A stretch of 64,000 nt of DNA from Noviherbaspirillum sp. UKPF54 (GTDB lineage Bacteria; Pseudomonadota; Gammaproteobacteria; Burkholderiales; Burkholderiaceae_D). The notes beneath the pieces were generated by a model. The model did no database searches. It worked only from the letters and a program-made list of their open reading frames with translations, and was not told the origin of the DNA. Below are positions 11,504 through 19,071 of this stretch, piece after piece. The position numbers were made by a program, and so were the translations under genes. Numbering within the stretch: position 1 is the stretch's first letter; each line of letters opens with the position of its first letter. The stretch is taken from the NCBI RefSeq assembly GCF_007874125.1, contig NZ_CP040128.1, positions 4,654,989-4,718,988 of the forward strand, read 5' to 3'.

Positions 11504-12396
11504 ATCCGGTCATCCCGCTGCCGCGCCAGTGCGTCGATGAATGCGCGCAGGCGCGGCGGTATCAGCCGGTTCCCCGCCCATACCACGCTCATGGGCTGGG
11601 GCGGTGGCTGAAAGCCTGGAAGCACCTCTACCAGCGCGCCACGCGCGACGGCATCCGCAGCCATAAAGTCCGGTACTTGCAGCAGCCCGAGCCCGAGGCA
11701 GGCGCCGCTCACCATCCCTTCTCCGTCGTTGACCAGAAGGCGACGCTGCGGTGGCACATCCATCGTCTTGCCATTTACCTGAAACTGCACGTGCCGCTCG
11801 CGGCCGGAGGTGGGATTGCGAAACAGAATGAAGCGATGCCCGTCGAGGCGCCACGGATGCTTGGGCACCCCATGCGCGTCGAGATAGCCGGGGCTCGCAT
11901 ACATCCGCAGCTGCTGGACGTCGATCTGGCGGCTCGCCAGGCCGGAGTCGGCGAGCGTGCCGACGCGAATCGCGGCGTCGAAGCCATCCTTGATCAGGTC
12001 GCAGAACTGGTCCGACAGACGGACATCCGCCGTCATCTCCGGATGTGCACGCAGCAGGCGTGCCAGTGCCGGCAACACCACCAGCTTGCCGTAGGTGATG
12101 GGCACGCTGACGCGCAGCTCGCCGCGCGGCGAACCACTGGCGCCGGCGGCGAGGGTTTCGAGTTCGTCGATATCCGCCAGGATCTTTTCGCAGCGCGCAT
12201 AGAGCGATTCGCCATCGGAGGTCAATGTCACCTGCCGCGTCGTGCGGTGGAACAGCTTCAGGCCGAGCTGCTCTTCCAGGCGCATGATGCGCTTGGCGAC
12301 GGTCGACGGCGTCACGCCGAGTTCGCGGCCTGCGCCGGCAAAACTGCCGTGCCGGGCCGCGCAGGCGAAAGCGAGAAACTGGCTGAATCCGCTCAT
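11446..12396 (-). CDS. LysR-family transcriptional regulator
   Basis: The 316-residue protein has an N-terminal winged helix (FACAARHGSFAGAGRELGVTPSTVAKRIMRLEEQLG, residues about 8-42) and a substrate-binding domain of the CrgA/AaeR-like type (RVSVPITYGKLVVLPAL). ATG 12396 is preferred over an in-frame TTG at 12402. The last 20 residues are basic and encoded opposite thiE, so the gene may have gained an extended tail. It diverges from the cupin gene 120 nt away, its most likely target. No ligand can be named. Confidence 0.88.
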   Translation of the reverse strand: MSGFSQFLAFACAARHGSFAGAGRELGVTPSTVAKRIMRLEEQLGLKLFHRTTRQVTLTSDGESLYARCEKILADIDELETLAAGASGSPRGELRVSVPITYGKLVVLPALARLLRAHPEMTADVRLSDQFCDLIKDGFDAAIRVGTLADSGLASRQIDVQQLRMYASPGYLDAHGVPKHPWRLDGHRFILFRNPTSGRERHVQFQVNGKTMDVPPQRRLLVNDGEGMVSGACLGLGLLQVPDFMAADAVARGALVEVLPGFQPPPQPMSVVWAGNRLIPPRLRAFIDALARQRDDRIQEKRAAKRRADASGSSAM

Positions 12397-12516
12397 GATC
12401 AATTAACGAAAAATTTTCCTCAATATGCCGATATTGATGTCTATTCTGCGCATTGTATATCCGACGCATACTTGCATCACACCGTCGCCGACGGTTTCGA
12501 CAAGCGAGGAGAAAAC

Positions 12517-12894
12517 ATGCAAATACTGAGCAACGAAGCACCGTCCGCCACGCCCTTTCCGGGAATCGCCCATGTCACGCTGGCCGGCAGCGCTAATGGT
12601 TTGCGTAACCTGTCTGTCTGGCACCAGGCGATGGATCCCGGGTGCGCTACGCCGCCGCATCGCCATGACTGCGAGGAAGTCGTGCTCTGCACGGCAGGCG
12701 AGGGGGAATTGCGCGTCGACGGCCGGATCGAGCGCTTTAGTGCCAATACCACGATAGTCATTCCGTCCGGTGTCGATCACCAGATTGTCAGTATCGGCAG
12801 CGAACCGTTGCACACGCTCGCCGTGCTGGCGGCTTCGCCGGTCGGCGTCTGGCTGCCTGACGGCGTGCCGGTCGAATTGCCGTGGCCGACCTGA
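12517..12894 (+). CDS. Cupin-domain protein
   Basis: The 125-residue protein is a single cupin. Motif 1 has the metal-binding pattern PPHRHDCEEVV (His-x-His and Glu) and motif 2 includes IPSGVDHQIVSI with a third His. Such small cupins bind a metal and serve as dioxygenases, isomerases or sensors; nothing here decides which. ATG 12517 follows GAGGAG. It diverges from the LysR gene and is probably controlled by it. Confidence 0.82.
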   Translation: MQILSNEAPSATPFPGIAHVTLAGSANGLRNLSVWHQAMDPGCATPPHRHDCEEVVLCTAGEGELRVDGRIERFSANTTIVIPSGVDHQIVSIGSEPLHTLAVLAASPVGVWLPDGVPVELPWPT

Positions 12895-12912
12895 AGCGGC
12901 GACCAGCCGATT

Positions 12913-12933
12913 CGCGCAACTTATTGCTGCGCG
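12913..12933. repeat. Short stem-loop repeat, copy 1
   Basis: CGCGCA and TGCGCG arms flank ACTTATTGC. A near-identical stem-loop lies at 49458-49478. In this copy the stop codon of the truncated dapA-like gene is inside the loop. A REP-like element or vestigial terminator is possible. Confidence 0.45.
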
Positions 12934-13430
12934 GCGCCGCGCCTGCGGGGCGCCGCCTGCAGCTCGTCAGCCTGGACATGTCGCGCCAGCCGCACCGGTT
13001 CGATATTGACGCCGGTGCGGTAAGGGATGTTGTAGACGATCAGCGGTACTGCTGACGCATCTGCGAGTGTGCGGTAGTAGTCCAGCAGGCCGGCCTGCGA
13101 TGGGCGGACGTAGTATGGCGGCGGCACCAGCAATCCGCGCACGGGGCGTTGCTGGATTTCCTGCAGACGATGCAGCATCGATGTCGTGTTGTTGCCGGCC
13201 AGGCCCATCACGACCGGGCAGTTCGGCGCTGCCCGCAGGACGGTATCCAGCACCGCCAGCTGTTCCTCGCCGCTTAACGCCGCCGCTTCTCCGGTCGATC
13301 CGCAGACCACGAGGCCGGCGACGCCGGCGTCCACAATGCGACGCGTCAGTTGTTGAAGCGAAGGAAAATCGACCGCGCCGCCATGAAACGGCGTCACCAA
13401 TGGAACCCAGATTCCCGAAAACGATGTCAT
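12921..13430 (-). pseudogene. 3'-truncated dihydrodipicolinate synthase/N-acetylneuraminate lyase family gene
   Basis: The 169-residue frame matches the first half of the DapA/NanA aldolase family, normally about 290 residues. Visible are WVPLVTPFHGGAVD, the GSTGEAAAL loop and VYNIPYRTGVNI with the conserved Tyr. After about ARHV, family similarity stops and a 17-residue basic tail ends in a repeat element. The Schiff-base lysine region that should follow is absent, so aldolase activity is not expected. The start looks healthy (TTGGAG before ATG 13430), which suggests a recent 3' deletion joining it to the cupin locus. Confidence 0.8.
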
Positions 13431-13526
13431 TGCAACTCCAATGAAAAATTGACCGGCAAGGTCGCCGTCGGGAGAGTCTGGAAGAACGCGCGTGTCAGAG
13501 GAGGAAAGTTTCCGGCCTTTGCGCTT

Positions 13527-13557
13527 GCTGTCCTGTCAGCCCACCTGACGGGACAGC
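13527..13557. repeat. Perfect-length 13-bp inverted repeat
   Basis: GCTGTCCTGTCAG (13527-13539) and CTGACGGGACAGC (13545-13557) pair over 13 positions with one G-T mismatch around a CCCAC loop. It has no T-tract on either side, so it could be an operator or an RNA stem rather than a terminator. Confidence 0.5.
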
Positions 13558-13814
13558 GCGCCCCGGTCAGATGAGCGGCTGTTTTTTCGATTTGCGCGCG
13601 ACGTGTGCCTGCATCCGCGCATTGCCGCGGGAAGCGATGAAGCGATCGATGAGGCAGGCGCTCGTGGGCATAACAAGAAGGAAAAAATGTCATTTTGATT
13701 ATGCGGTGGCGGGTGTTATGCGTCAAGCAACGCTTTGGTTTGCGCGCAAGAAAGATCGGTGCTATTGGCGCTGGCGCAGGGAAATATCGCCCTCAGCTGC
13801 CTGGTGCTCGCCGG

Positions 13815-13820
13815 TATAAT
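13815..13820 (+). promoter_or_regulatory. Candidate -10 element immediately before uvrD
   Basis: A perfect TATAAT ends 6 nt before the uvrD ATG. Transcription from it would begin at or within a base or two of the start codon, implying a leaderless mRNA. No convincing -35 is seen at 17 nt. Confidence 0.4.
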
Positions 13821-13826
13821 CACGGG

Positions 13827-16115
13827 ATGCAGAACCTCCTCCACAACCTCAATCCCGAACAACTCGCCGCCGTCACCTTGCCTGCGCAATCGGCGCTGAT
13901 CCTGGCCGGCGCCGGCTCCGGAAAAACCCGCGTGCTGACCACGCGCATCGCCTGGCTGATCCAGACCGGGCAGGTGTCTCCGGCCGGTATACTCGCGGTG
14001 ACCTTTACCAACAAGGCGGCAAAGGAAATGACGGCACGCCTGGGCGCGATGTTGCCGATCAATACACGGGGGATGTGGATCGGCACCTTTCACGGCTTGT
14101 GCAACCGCCTGCTGCGCGCGCACTACCGCGACGCCGGCTTGCCGCAGACGTTCCAGATCCTCGATTCCCAGGACCAGCTGTCGGCGATCAAACGCTTATT
14201 GAAGTCACTGAACGTCGACGATGAGAAATACCCGCCGCGCAACCTGATGTACTTCATCAACAATGCGAAGGAGCATGGCTTGCGCGCGCACGACGTGGAA
14301 GCCAACGACGACTACAACCGTAAGTTCGTCGAACTGTACGCCGCCTACGACAACCAGTGCCAGCGCGAGGGCGTGGTCGATTTCGCGGAATTGCTGCTGC
14401 GCACCTATGATTTGCTGACGCGCAACCAGCCGCTGCGCGAGCATTACCAGGCGCGCTTCAAGCACATCCTGGTCGACGAGTTCCAGGACACCAACGATCT
14501 GCAGTACAAATGGCTCAAGCTGATGGCCGGGGCGCACAACGCGGTGTTCGCGGTCGGCGACGACGACCAGAGCATTTACGCGTTCCGCGGTGCGAACGTG
14601 GGCAACATGGTCGCGTTCGAGCGCGAATTCCGCGTGCAGAACCTGATCAAGCTGGAGCAGAACTATCGCTCGCACGGCCACATCCTCGACGCCGCCAACA
14701 CGCTGATCGCGAATAACAGCAAGCGCCTCGGCAAGAACCTGCGCACCGACGCCGGCCACGGCGAACCGGTGCGCGTGTACGAGGCCAGCAGCGATATCCA
14801 GGAAGCGCAGTGGATCATCGAGGAAGCGAAGAGCCTGATCAACGAAGGGGCGGCGCGCAGCGAGATCGCGATCCTGTACCGCTCGAATGCGCAGTCGCGC
14901 GTGATCGAGCACGCGCTGTTCACCGCCGGCATTCCGTACCGCGTCTATGGCGGGCAGCGCTTCTTCGAGCGCGCCGAAATCAAGCATGCGATCGCCTACC
15001 TGCAATTGATGGACAACCCGCACAACGATTCGGCCTTTTTGCGCGTGGTGAATTTCCCGACGCGCGGCATCGGCGCGCGCTCGATCGAGCAGTTGCAGGA
15101 TGCGGCGCGCCAGTACGGCATTTCGCTGTATGCCGCGGTTCCGTACGTGGCCGGCAAGGCGGGGAGCTCATTGGGCGGTTTCGTGAAGCTGGTCGAGGCC
15201 ATGCGCTTCGAGACGCAGAACCTGCCGCTGCAGGAAATGGTGAAGGTGATGCTCGACATGAGTGGCCTGATCCCGCACTACCAGAACGAGAAGGAAGGCG
15301 CGGACCGCATCGAGAACCTGGAACAGCTGGTGAGCGCGGCGATGCTGTTCGTGTCGGAAGAAGGCTTCGGCATCGACGCGCCGGCCTTCCTGGGGCCGAA
15401 AGGCCAGCCGGTGGCCGGCGAGGCGCTCACCACCGCCGACGGCGTCGAAGTGCTCGACGCCGATGCGCCCTTGCCGACGGTGATGTCGCCGCTGTCGGCC
15501 TTCCTGTCGCACGCGTCGCTGGAAGCGGGCGACAACCAGGCGCAGGCCGGGCAGGATGCGCTGCAGCTGATGACGGTGCACTCGGCCAAGGGCCTGGAAT
15601 TCGACGCGGTATTCATCACCGGTCTCGAAGAAGGTTTGTTCCCGCATGAAAACAGCGCGCAGGAAGAGGGCGGGCTGGAAGAGGAGCGGCGCCTGATGTA
15701 CGTGGCGATCACGCGCGCCAAGAAGCGCCTGTACCTGAGCTTTTCGCAGACCCGCATGCTGCACGGGCAGACGCGCTACAACATGAAGTCGCGCTTTTTC
15801 GACGAACTGCCGGAGGAAACGCTGAAATGGCTGTCGCCGCGCGTGCAGCCGCAGTGGTTCGGTCACCGGAAATCGGCGTGGGACGAGGCGCCGGAAGCGG
15901 GCGCCAACAAGATCGCGCAAAATTTTGCCCGCAAGGATGCCGGCTGGCGCATCGGCGAAACCGTCATGCACCAGAAGTTCGGCGAGGGCGTGATCGTCAA
16001 CATCGAAGGCGGCGGCACGAACATGCGGGCGCATATCAATTTCGGCAAGCACGGCATGAAGCTGCTGGATCTCGGCATTGCCAAGCTGGAAAAAGTGGCG
16101 CAGCGCCTGAATTGA
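13827..16115 (+). CDS. uvrD: UvrD-type superfamily 1 DNA helicase II
   Basis: UvrD unwinds DNA 3' to 5' in nucleotide-excision and mismatch repair. The 762-residue protein has motif I AGAGSGKT (about 27-34), motif Ia TFTNKAAKEM, the Walker B DEFQD at 217-221, GDDDQSIYAFRGA (motif III), the QNYRS motif and the C-terminal TVHSAKGLEFD and VAITRAKKRLYLS motifs. ATG 13827 gives the family start MQNLLHNLNPEQ; an upstream in-frame ATG at 13695 would add 44 unrelated residues. No Shine-Dalgarno precedes the ATG. Confidence 0.97.
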   Translation: MQNLLHNLNPEQLAAVTLPAQSALILAGAGSGKTRVLTTRIAWLIQTGQVSPAGILAVTFTNKAAKEMTARLGAMLPINTRGMWIGTFHGLCNRLLRAHYRDAGLPQTFQILDSQDQLSAIKRLLKSLNVDDEKYPPRNLMYFINNAKEHGLRAHDVEANDDYNRKFVELYAAYDNQCQREGVVDFAELLLRTYDLLTRNQPLREHYQARFKHILVDEFQDTNDLQYKWLKLMAGAHNAVFAVGDDDQSIYAFRGANVGNMVAFEREFRVQNLIKLEQNYRSHGHILDAANTLIANNSKRLGKNLRTDAGHGEPVRVYEASSDIQEAQWIIEEAKSLINEGAARSEIAILYRSNAQSRVIEHALFTAGIPYRVYGGQRFFERAEIKHAIAYLQLMDNPHNDSAFLRVVNFPTRGIGARSIEQLQDAARQYGISLYAAVPYVAGKAGSSLGGFVKLVEAMRFETQNLPLQEMVKVMLDMSGLIPHYQNEKEGADRIENLEQLVSAAMLFVSEEGFGIDAPAFLGPKGQPVAGEALTTADGVEVLDADAPLPTVMSPLSAFLSHASLEAGDNQAQAGQDALQLMTVHSAKGLEFDAVFITGLEEGLFPHENSAQEEGGLEEERRLMYVAITRAKKRLYLSFSQTRMLHGQTRYNMKSRFFDELPEETLKWLSPRVQPQWFGHRKSAWDEAPEAGANKIAQNFARKDAGWRIGETVMHQKFGEGVIVNIEGGGTNMRAHINFGKHGMKLLDLGIAKLEKVAQRLN

Positions 16116-16128
16116 TGCACAGTTGTTG

Positions 16129-16155
16129 CTGCGCGCTGATAGGGGCGGCGCGCAG
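16129..16155. terminator. Hairpin after uvrD
   Basis: CTGCGCGC and GCGCGCAG arms flank an 11-nt loop just after the uvrD stop. It lacks a clear T-tract, so termination is only likely. Confidence 0.4.
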
Positions 16156-16182
16156 CCAGGCATGCCTTTCCTGATTGCGGAT

Positions 16183-16210
16183 GGAACTTTTTCGGCGCCC
16201 GTTCGTTAGA
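16183..16210 (+). promoter_or_regulatory. ECF-type promoter of the sigma factor operon
   Basis: GGAACTT (16183-16189), a 16-nt spacer and TTAGA (16206-16210) match the layout of RpoE-group promoters (GGAACTT-N16-TCTGA in E. coli). The start site would be near 16217, 7 nt before the sigma gene ATG. A second copy with the same spacing lies at 17693-17720, which supports autoregulation. Confidence 0.65.
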
Positions 16211-16223
16211 GCGGGTATCGATA

Positions 16224-16790
16224 ATGCGAACTCTTGCCCACCTCGACGACATGCAATGCGCAACGCTCGCCCAGCGCGGCGACAGCCGTGCATTTTCCGA
16301 ACTGGTCGCGCGCTACCAGGACCGCATCTACCGCTTCCTGCTGCGGCTGACCCGCTCGCCGGAAGACGCGGCGGAACTGACCCAGGACACCTTCCTGCGC
16401 GCTTACCAGGGGCTCAATCGCTGGCGCCCCGATGCCCAGTTCAAGACCTGGCTGTTTCGCATCGCGCGCAATGGCGCATTCGACCTGCTGCGTCGCGGCA
16501 AGGTCGTCGAGTTCGTGGAACTGGACGACGAGGCCGACATGCCGGATGCGGCGGCCGGGCCGGAAGCGGTCGTCGAAACGGCACAGCGCTACCGTGTCCT
16601 GGAAGCGGCGTTGTTGCGCCTTCCGGCCGAACATCGCGAAATCCTGCTGCTACGGGAAATCGAAGACATGAGCTATGAACATATCGCGGACGTGCTCGAC
16701 CTGAACATCGGTACCGTCAAGTCGCGCATTGCACGGGCGCGCGCCGCATTGCTCGACATCGTCAGACATCCAACGGAGCCACGCCGATGA
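16224..16790 (+). CDS. ECF (group 4) RNA polymerase sigma factor
   Basis: The 188-residue protein has region 2 (AFSELVARYQDRIYRFLLRLTRSPEDAAELTQDTFLRAY, about residues 24-62) and region 4 (RLPAEHREILLLREIEDMSYEHIADVLDLNIGTVKSRI, about 132-170), with no regions 1 or 3. It would direct RNA polymerase to the ECF promoters seen before it and before the His-rich gene. An anti-sigma gene overlaps it by 4 nt. ATG 16224 lies very close to the predicted start site; ATG 16251 is an alternative. A metal or envelope signal is inferred from the neighbours, not from this protein. Confidence 0.92.
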   Translation: MRTLAHLDDMQCATLAQRGDSRAFSELVARYQDRIYRFLLRLTRSPEDAAELTQDTFLRAYQGLNRWRPDAQFKTWLFRIARNGAFDLLRRGKVVEFVELDDEADMPDAAAGPEAVVETAQRYRVLEAALLRLPAEHREILLLREIEDMSYEHIADVLDLNIGTVKSRIARARAALLDIVRHPTEPRR

Positions 16791-17221
16791 ACTGTCCCAA
16801 GCATGCCGAAATCTCCGCCTACATGGATGAAACGCTGACATCATCCGAGCGCCGTCGTTTCGCGGTGCACCTGGATCGCTGCCCGGTGTGCCGCCAGCAG
16901 CTGGATGAATTGCTGGTGTTGCGCAGCGCGCTGCGAGACCTGCCGTCGCCGGTGCTCGGCTTCGATCTGGCGGCAAACCTGGAGCATCGCATGCGCAGCG
17001 CAAGCCGGCCGCCCCCGGCCCGGTCGTTTTGGGCGGCCTGGGGCGCGCCCGGCCTGGCCGTGGCACTGTCGCTGGCGTCCGGTGCCTGGCTGGGCGCGCT
17101 GCTGATCGCTCCCGCCGCCGTCGCGCCGCCGGCGTCGGTGACGCGCGTGTTCGATCCCGTCCCGCCCGGCGGGCTGTGCGCCGCCGCCGAACTGTGCGGC
17201 ATATCGAAAGGACTGAAATGA
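16787..17221 (+). CDS. Zinc-finger anti-sigma factor
   Basis: The 144-residue protein starts with a ZAS-type zinc finger: H28, C32 and C35 in HLDRCPVC, preceded by C3/H6. One transmembrane helix follows at about 86-110, then a short periplasmic tail with two cysteines (C131, C137). This is the usual plan of an anti-sigma factor holding its ECF sigma at the membrane. It overlaps the sigma gene and the sensor gene by 4 nt each, so the three are translationally coupled. The paired tail cysteines are unusual and could sense metal or redox state. Confidence 0.85.
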   Translation: MNCPKHAEISAYMDETLTSSERRRFAVHLDRCPVCRQQLDELLVLRSALRDLPSPVLGFDLAANLEHRMRSASRPPPARSFWAAWGAPGLAVALSLASGAWLGALLIAPAAVAPPASVTRVFDPVPPGGLCAAAELCGISKGLK

Positions 17222-17688
17222 ATCGTAGCGCACTGAAATTGCTGCTGGCCGTCTCGCTGGCGCTTAACGCCGGCATCGTCGCAACTGTCGGCGTCAGCAG
17301 GCTGGGAGCGATGTCCCAACCAGCGGCGCCGCAAAGCGCACGCGTGAGCCTGCCGGATTACCTGGAATTGAATGCCGAACAGCGTCGGCGCTGGAGCGAC
17401 ATGGAGCAGGGCTTCCTGAAGGACCTGGCGGCCAACTGGCGCGAGATCAAGGTGCATCGCGAAACCTTGATCCGGCAGGCGTTTTCGGCGGCGCCGGACC
17501 ACGTCGCGCTCGATGCCGAGCAGGTACGGATCGCTGCCTTGCAGGACAGCCAGCAACGGCGCGTCATGCGGCAGCTGCTGGCGGAGCGCGATCTGCTGAA
17601 CCCGCATCAGCGGGAAAAACTGATGACGCTGTTTTTGAGCCGTTATGCGCAGGAAACCACCGAAGAGGAAATGCTGCACCGGCATTAA
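17218..17688 (+). CDS. Membrane-anchored periplasmic sensor of the CnrX/CpxP (LTxxQ) type
   Basis: The 156-residue protein begins with an uncleaved-looking signal anchor (residues 5-28) and then a helical domain. Two LTxxQ-like motifs are visible, LNAEQ at 51-55 and LNPHQ at 127-131, the hallmark of the CpxP/Spy/CnrX hairpin fold. In CnrX and related proteins this fold binds metal and signals to the anti-sigma factor. Possible ligands include H80, H95 and the C-terminal HRH. It is the third coupled gene of the operon. The metal-sensing role is inferred. Confidence 0.75.
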   Translation: MNRSALKLLLAVSLALNAGIVATVGVSRLGAMSQPAAPQSARVSLPDYLELNAEQRRRWSDMEQGFLKDLAANWREIKVHRETLIRQAFSAAPDHVALDAEQVRIAALQDSQQRRVMRQLLAERDLLNPHQREKLMTLFLSRYAQETTEEEMLHRH

Positions 17689-17692
17689 GCAT

Positions 17693-17720
17693 GGAACATT
17701 TTCACAGATGCTTCGTTTAA
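17693..17720 (+). promoter_or_regulatory. Second ECF-type promoter, for the His-rich protein gene
   Basis: GGAACAT (17693-17699), a 16-nt spacer and TTTAA (17716-17720) repeat the spacing and flanks of the promoter at 16183. Both share ATGGAAC-W-TTTTC at the -35 and TTCGTT-W at the -10. A GGGCCGC/GCGGCCC hairpin (17728-17747) follows in the leader. Confidence 0.6.
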
Positions 17721-17778
17721 GCAGACAGGGCCGCTTGCAGGCGGCCCGCCTTGAACATCGTTATGGAGCGCATACGCA

Positions 17779-18258
17779 ATGAAATCTTCAGCATCCTTAC
17801 TGGCCGCGATCTCGCTGGCATTCCCGTTGACCTTGCTCGCTGCCGAGCACAGCCATCATGATCACGGCACGGTGCCGCAGAAAATCGAACTCAATGCGGG
17901 CAAGAAGTGGCCGACCGATGAGCCGCTGCGCAAGGGGATGAGCACGATCCGGGATCAGGTTGCCGCCGCGCTGCCGCAAGCGCATGCCGGCAAGCTGACG
18001 CCGGCACAGTACGAACAGCTGGGGCAGGATATCAACGCGCAGGTCGGTTATATCGTGCAGAACTGCAAGCTCGATCCGAAGGCGGATGCGCAGCTGCATG
18101 TGATCATCGGCCAACTGACGCAAGGCGTCGACGCACTCGAAGGTCAGCAGCCTGACAAGGACCGGGCGCTTGGCGTGGTCAAGGCCGCGCAGGCCGTCAA
18201 TACCTATGGCAAGTACTTTGACCACGCCGGCTGGAAGCCGGTGAAATTGCCACATTGA
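17779..18258 (+). CDS. Secreted His-rich helical protein, likely target of the ECF sigma
   Basis: The 159-residue product has a Sec signal peptide (residues 1 to about 22) and a mature N-terminus with a histidine cluster, EHSHHDHG (23-30). A predicted helical body and a single C96 follow. The His cluster would suit binding of copper, nickel, cobalt or zinc in the periplasm. Similar small proteins occur beside metal-efflux genes, but I do not recognise a named family. It has its own ECF-type promoter, so it probably belongs to the regulon of the sigma factor upstream. Confidence 0.75.
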   Translation: MKSSASLLAAISLAFPLTLLAAEHSHHDHGTVPQKIELNAGKKWPTDEPLRKGMSTIRDQVAAALPQAHAGKLTPAQYEQLGQDINAQVGYIVQNCKLDPKADAQLHVIIGQLTQGVDALEGQQPDKDRALGVVKAAQAVNTYGKYFDHAGWKPVKLPH

Positions 18259-18282
18259 AGACAGGCGCGACGCCGCCTGTCT
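18259..18282. terminator. Hairpin between convergent genes
   Basis: AGACAGGCG and CGCCTGTCT arms (9 bp) with a 6-nt loop lie directly after the His-rich gene stop and before the stop of the convergent membrane-protein gene. There is no T-tract. Confidence 0.45.
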
Positions 18283-18295
18283 CCGCTTGCGCGGT

Positions 18296-19069
18296 TCAGG
18301 CGGCGGGAGGCTGCTGGGGCCGCCCGAAAATATGGGTGTAGGTGGGGTAGAACGAGCAATACATCACGACCGTCAGCATCAGCGTCAGCGGCAATAGAAT
18401 GACCATCACGGCTGCGGCGCGTGCGAACACCATGGCGACGATGCTGCTGGCAATGGCCGGCAGCAGCACGCCTATCAGGATCCACGCCAGTCCATATGTC
18501 AGGAAGGCTTTGCCCGCGCGCTGCACGGCAAAGAAGCTGTAGAAAATCGCCTTGCCGACGCTCATGTCCTGCCACATGATCAGCGGCGCGGCATACCAGA
18601 AACCCATTGCCGCCGGCGTGTAGACGGCCGCCGAGAAAATCGTCGCCAGCGTCAGGTTGGACTGGCGCACGGTTTGCTCGTCCAGTTCCTTCTGGCCGCT
18701 CAACAAATCCCACAGGACACCGCCGTCGATCAGCGCGGAGGCGGCAATCGCGACCACCGCCGCCAGCAGGTAGAGCGCGCCGAGGATGAGCAGGCGGCGC
18801 AAGGCGGGCGACTGGAACCCGGTCAGCAGCAGGTTCGGGTAGATTTTCTTGCCCTGTTCGATGTTCACGCATGCCTGCATGAAGGCCATCGAAAACACCG
18901 GCACCAGCACCATCGGCAGGATTTGCCCGAGCAGCGGAACGATGCCGAGCGCGAGCATCAGGAACATGTAGCTTAAGAACAGGGTCGACATTTCGAAAGG
19001 TTGCTTGCGGAACAACGCGAAGCCTTCCTTCACCCAAAGCCAGCCTGTGCGTGCGGGCAATTTTTCCAT
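18296..19069 (-). CDS. BPSS1780-type integral membrane protein
   Basis: The 257-residue protein has about six hydrophobic segments, for example around 30-55, 95-115, 135-165 and 185-245. It opens with MEKLPARTGWLWVKEGFALFRKQP, the pattern of the BPSS1780 family found in betaproteobacteria; its function is unknown. It starts 2 nt after the thrB stop (ATG 19069; an overlapping TTG at 19075 is also in frame), so it is the last gene of a thrB transcript. Confidence 0.75.
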   Translation of the reverse strand: MEKLPARTGWLWVKEGFALFRKQPFEMSTLFLSYMFLMLALGIVPLLGQILPMVLVPVFSMAFMQACVNIEQGKKIYPNLLLTGFQSPALRRLLILGALYLLAAVVAIAASALIDGGVLWDLLSGQKELDEQTVRQSNLTLATIFSAAVYTPAAMGFWYAAPLIMWQDMSVGKAIFYSFFAVQRAGKAFLTYGLAWILIGVLLPAIASSIVAMVFARAAAVMVILLPLTLMLTVVMYCSFYPTYTHIFGRPQQPPAA

Positions 19070-19071
19070 CG

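Larger units (their letters stand above)
13431..13826. other. Gene-free stretch upstream of uvrD
   Basis: No frame here resembles a protein I recognise or has a good ribosome-binding site. It holds an inverted repeat at 13527-13557 and the uvrD -10 element near its right end. Confidence 0.5.
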
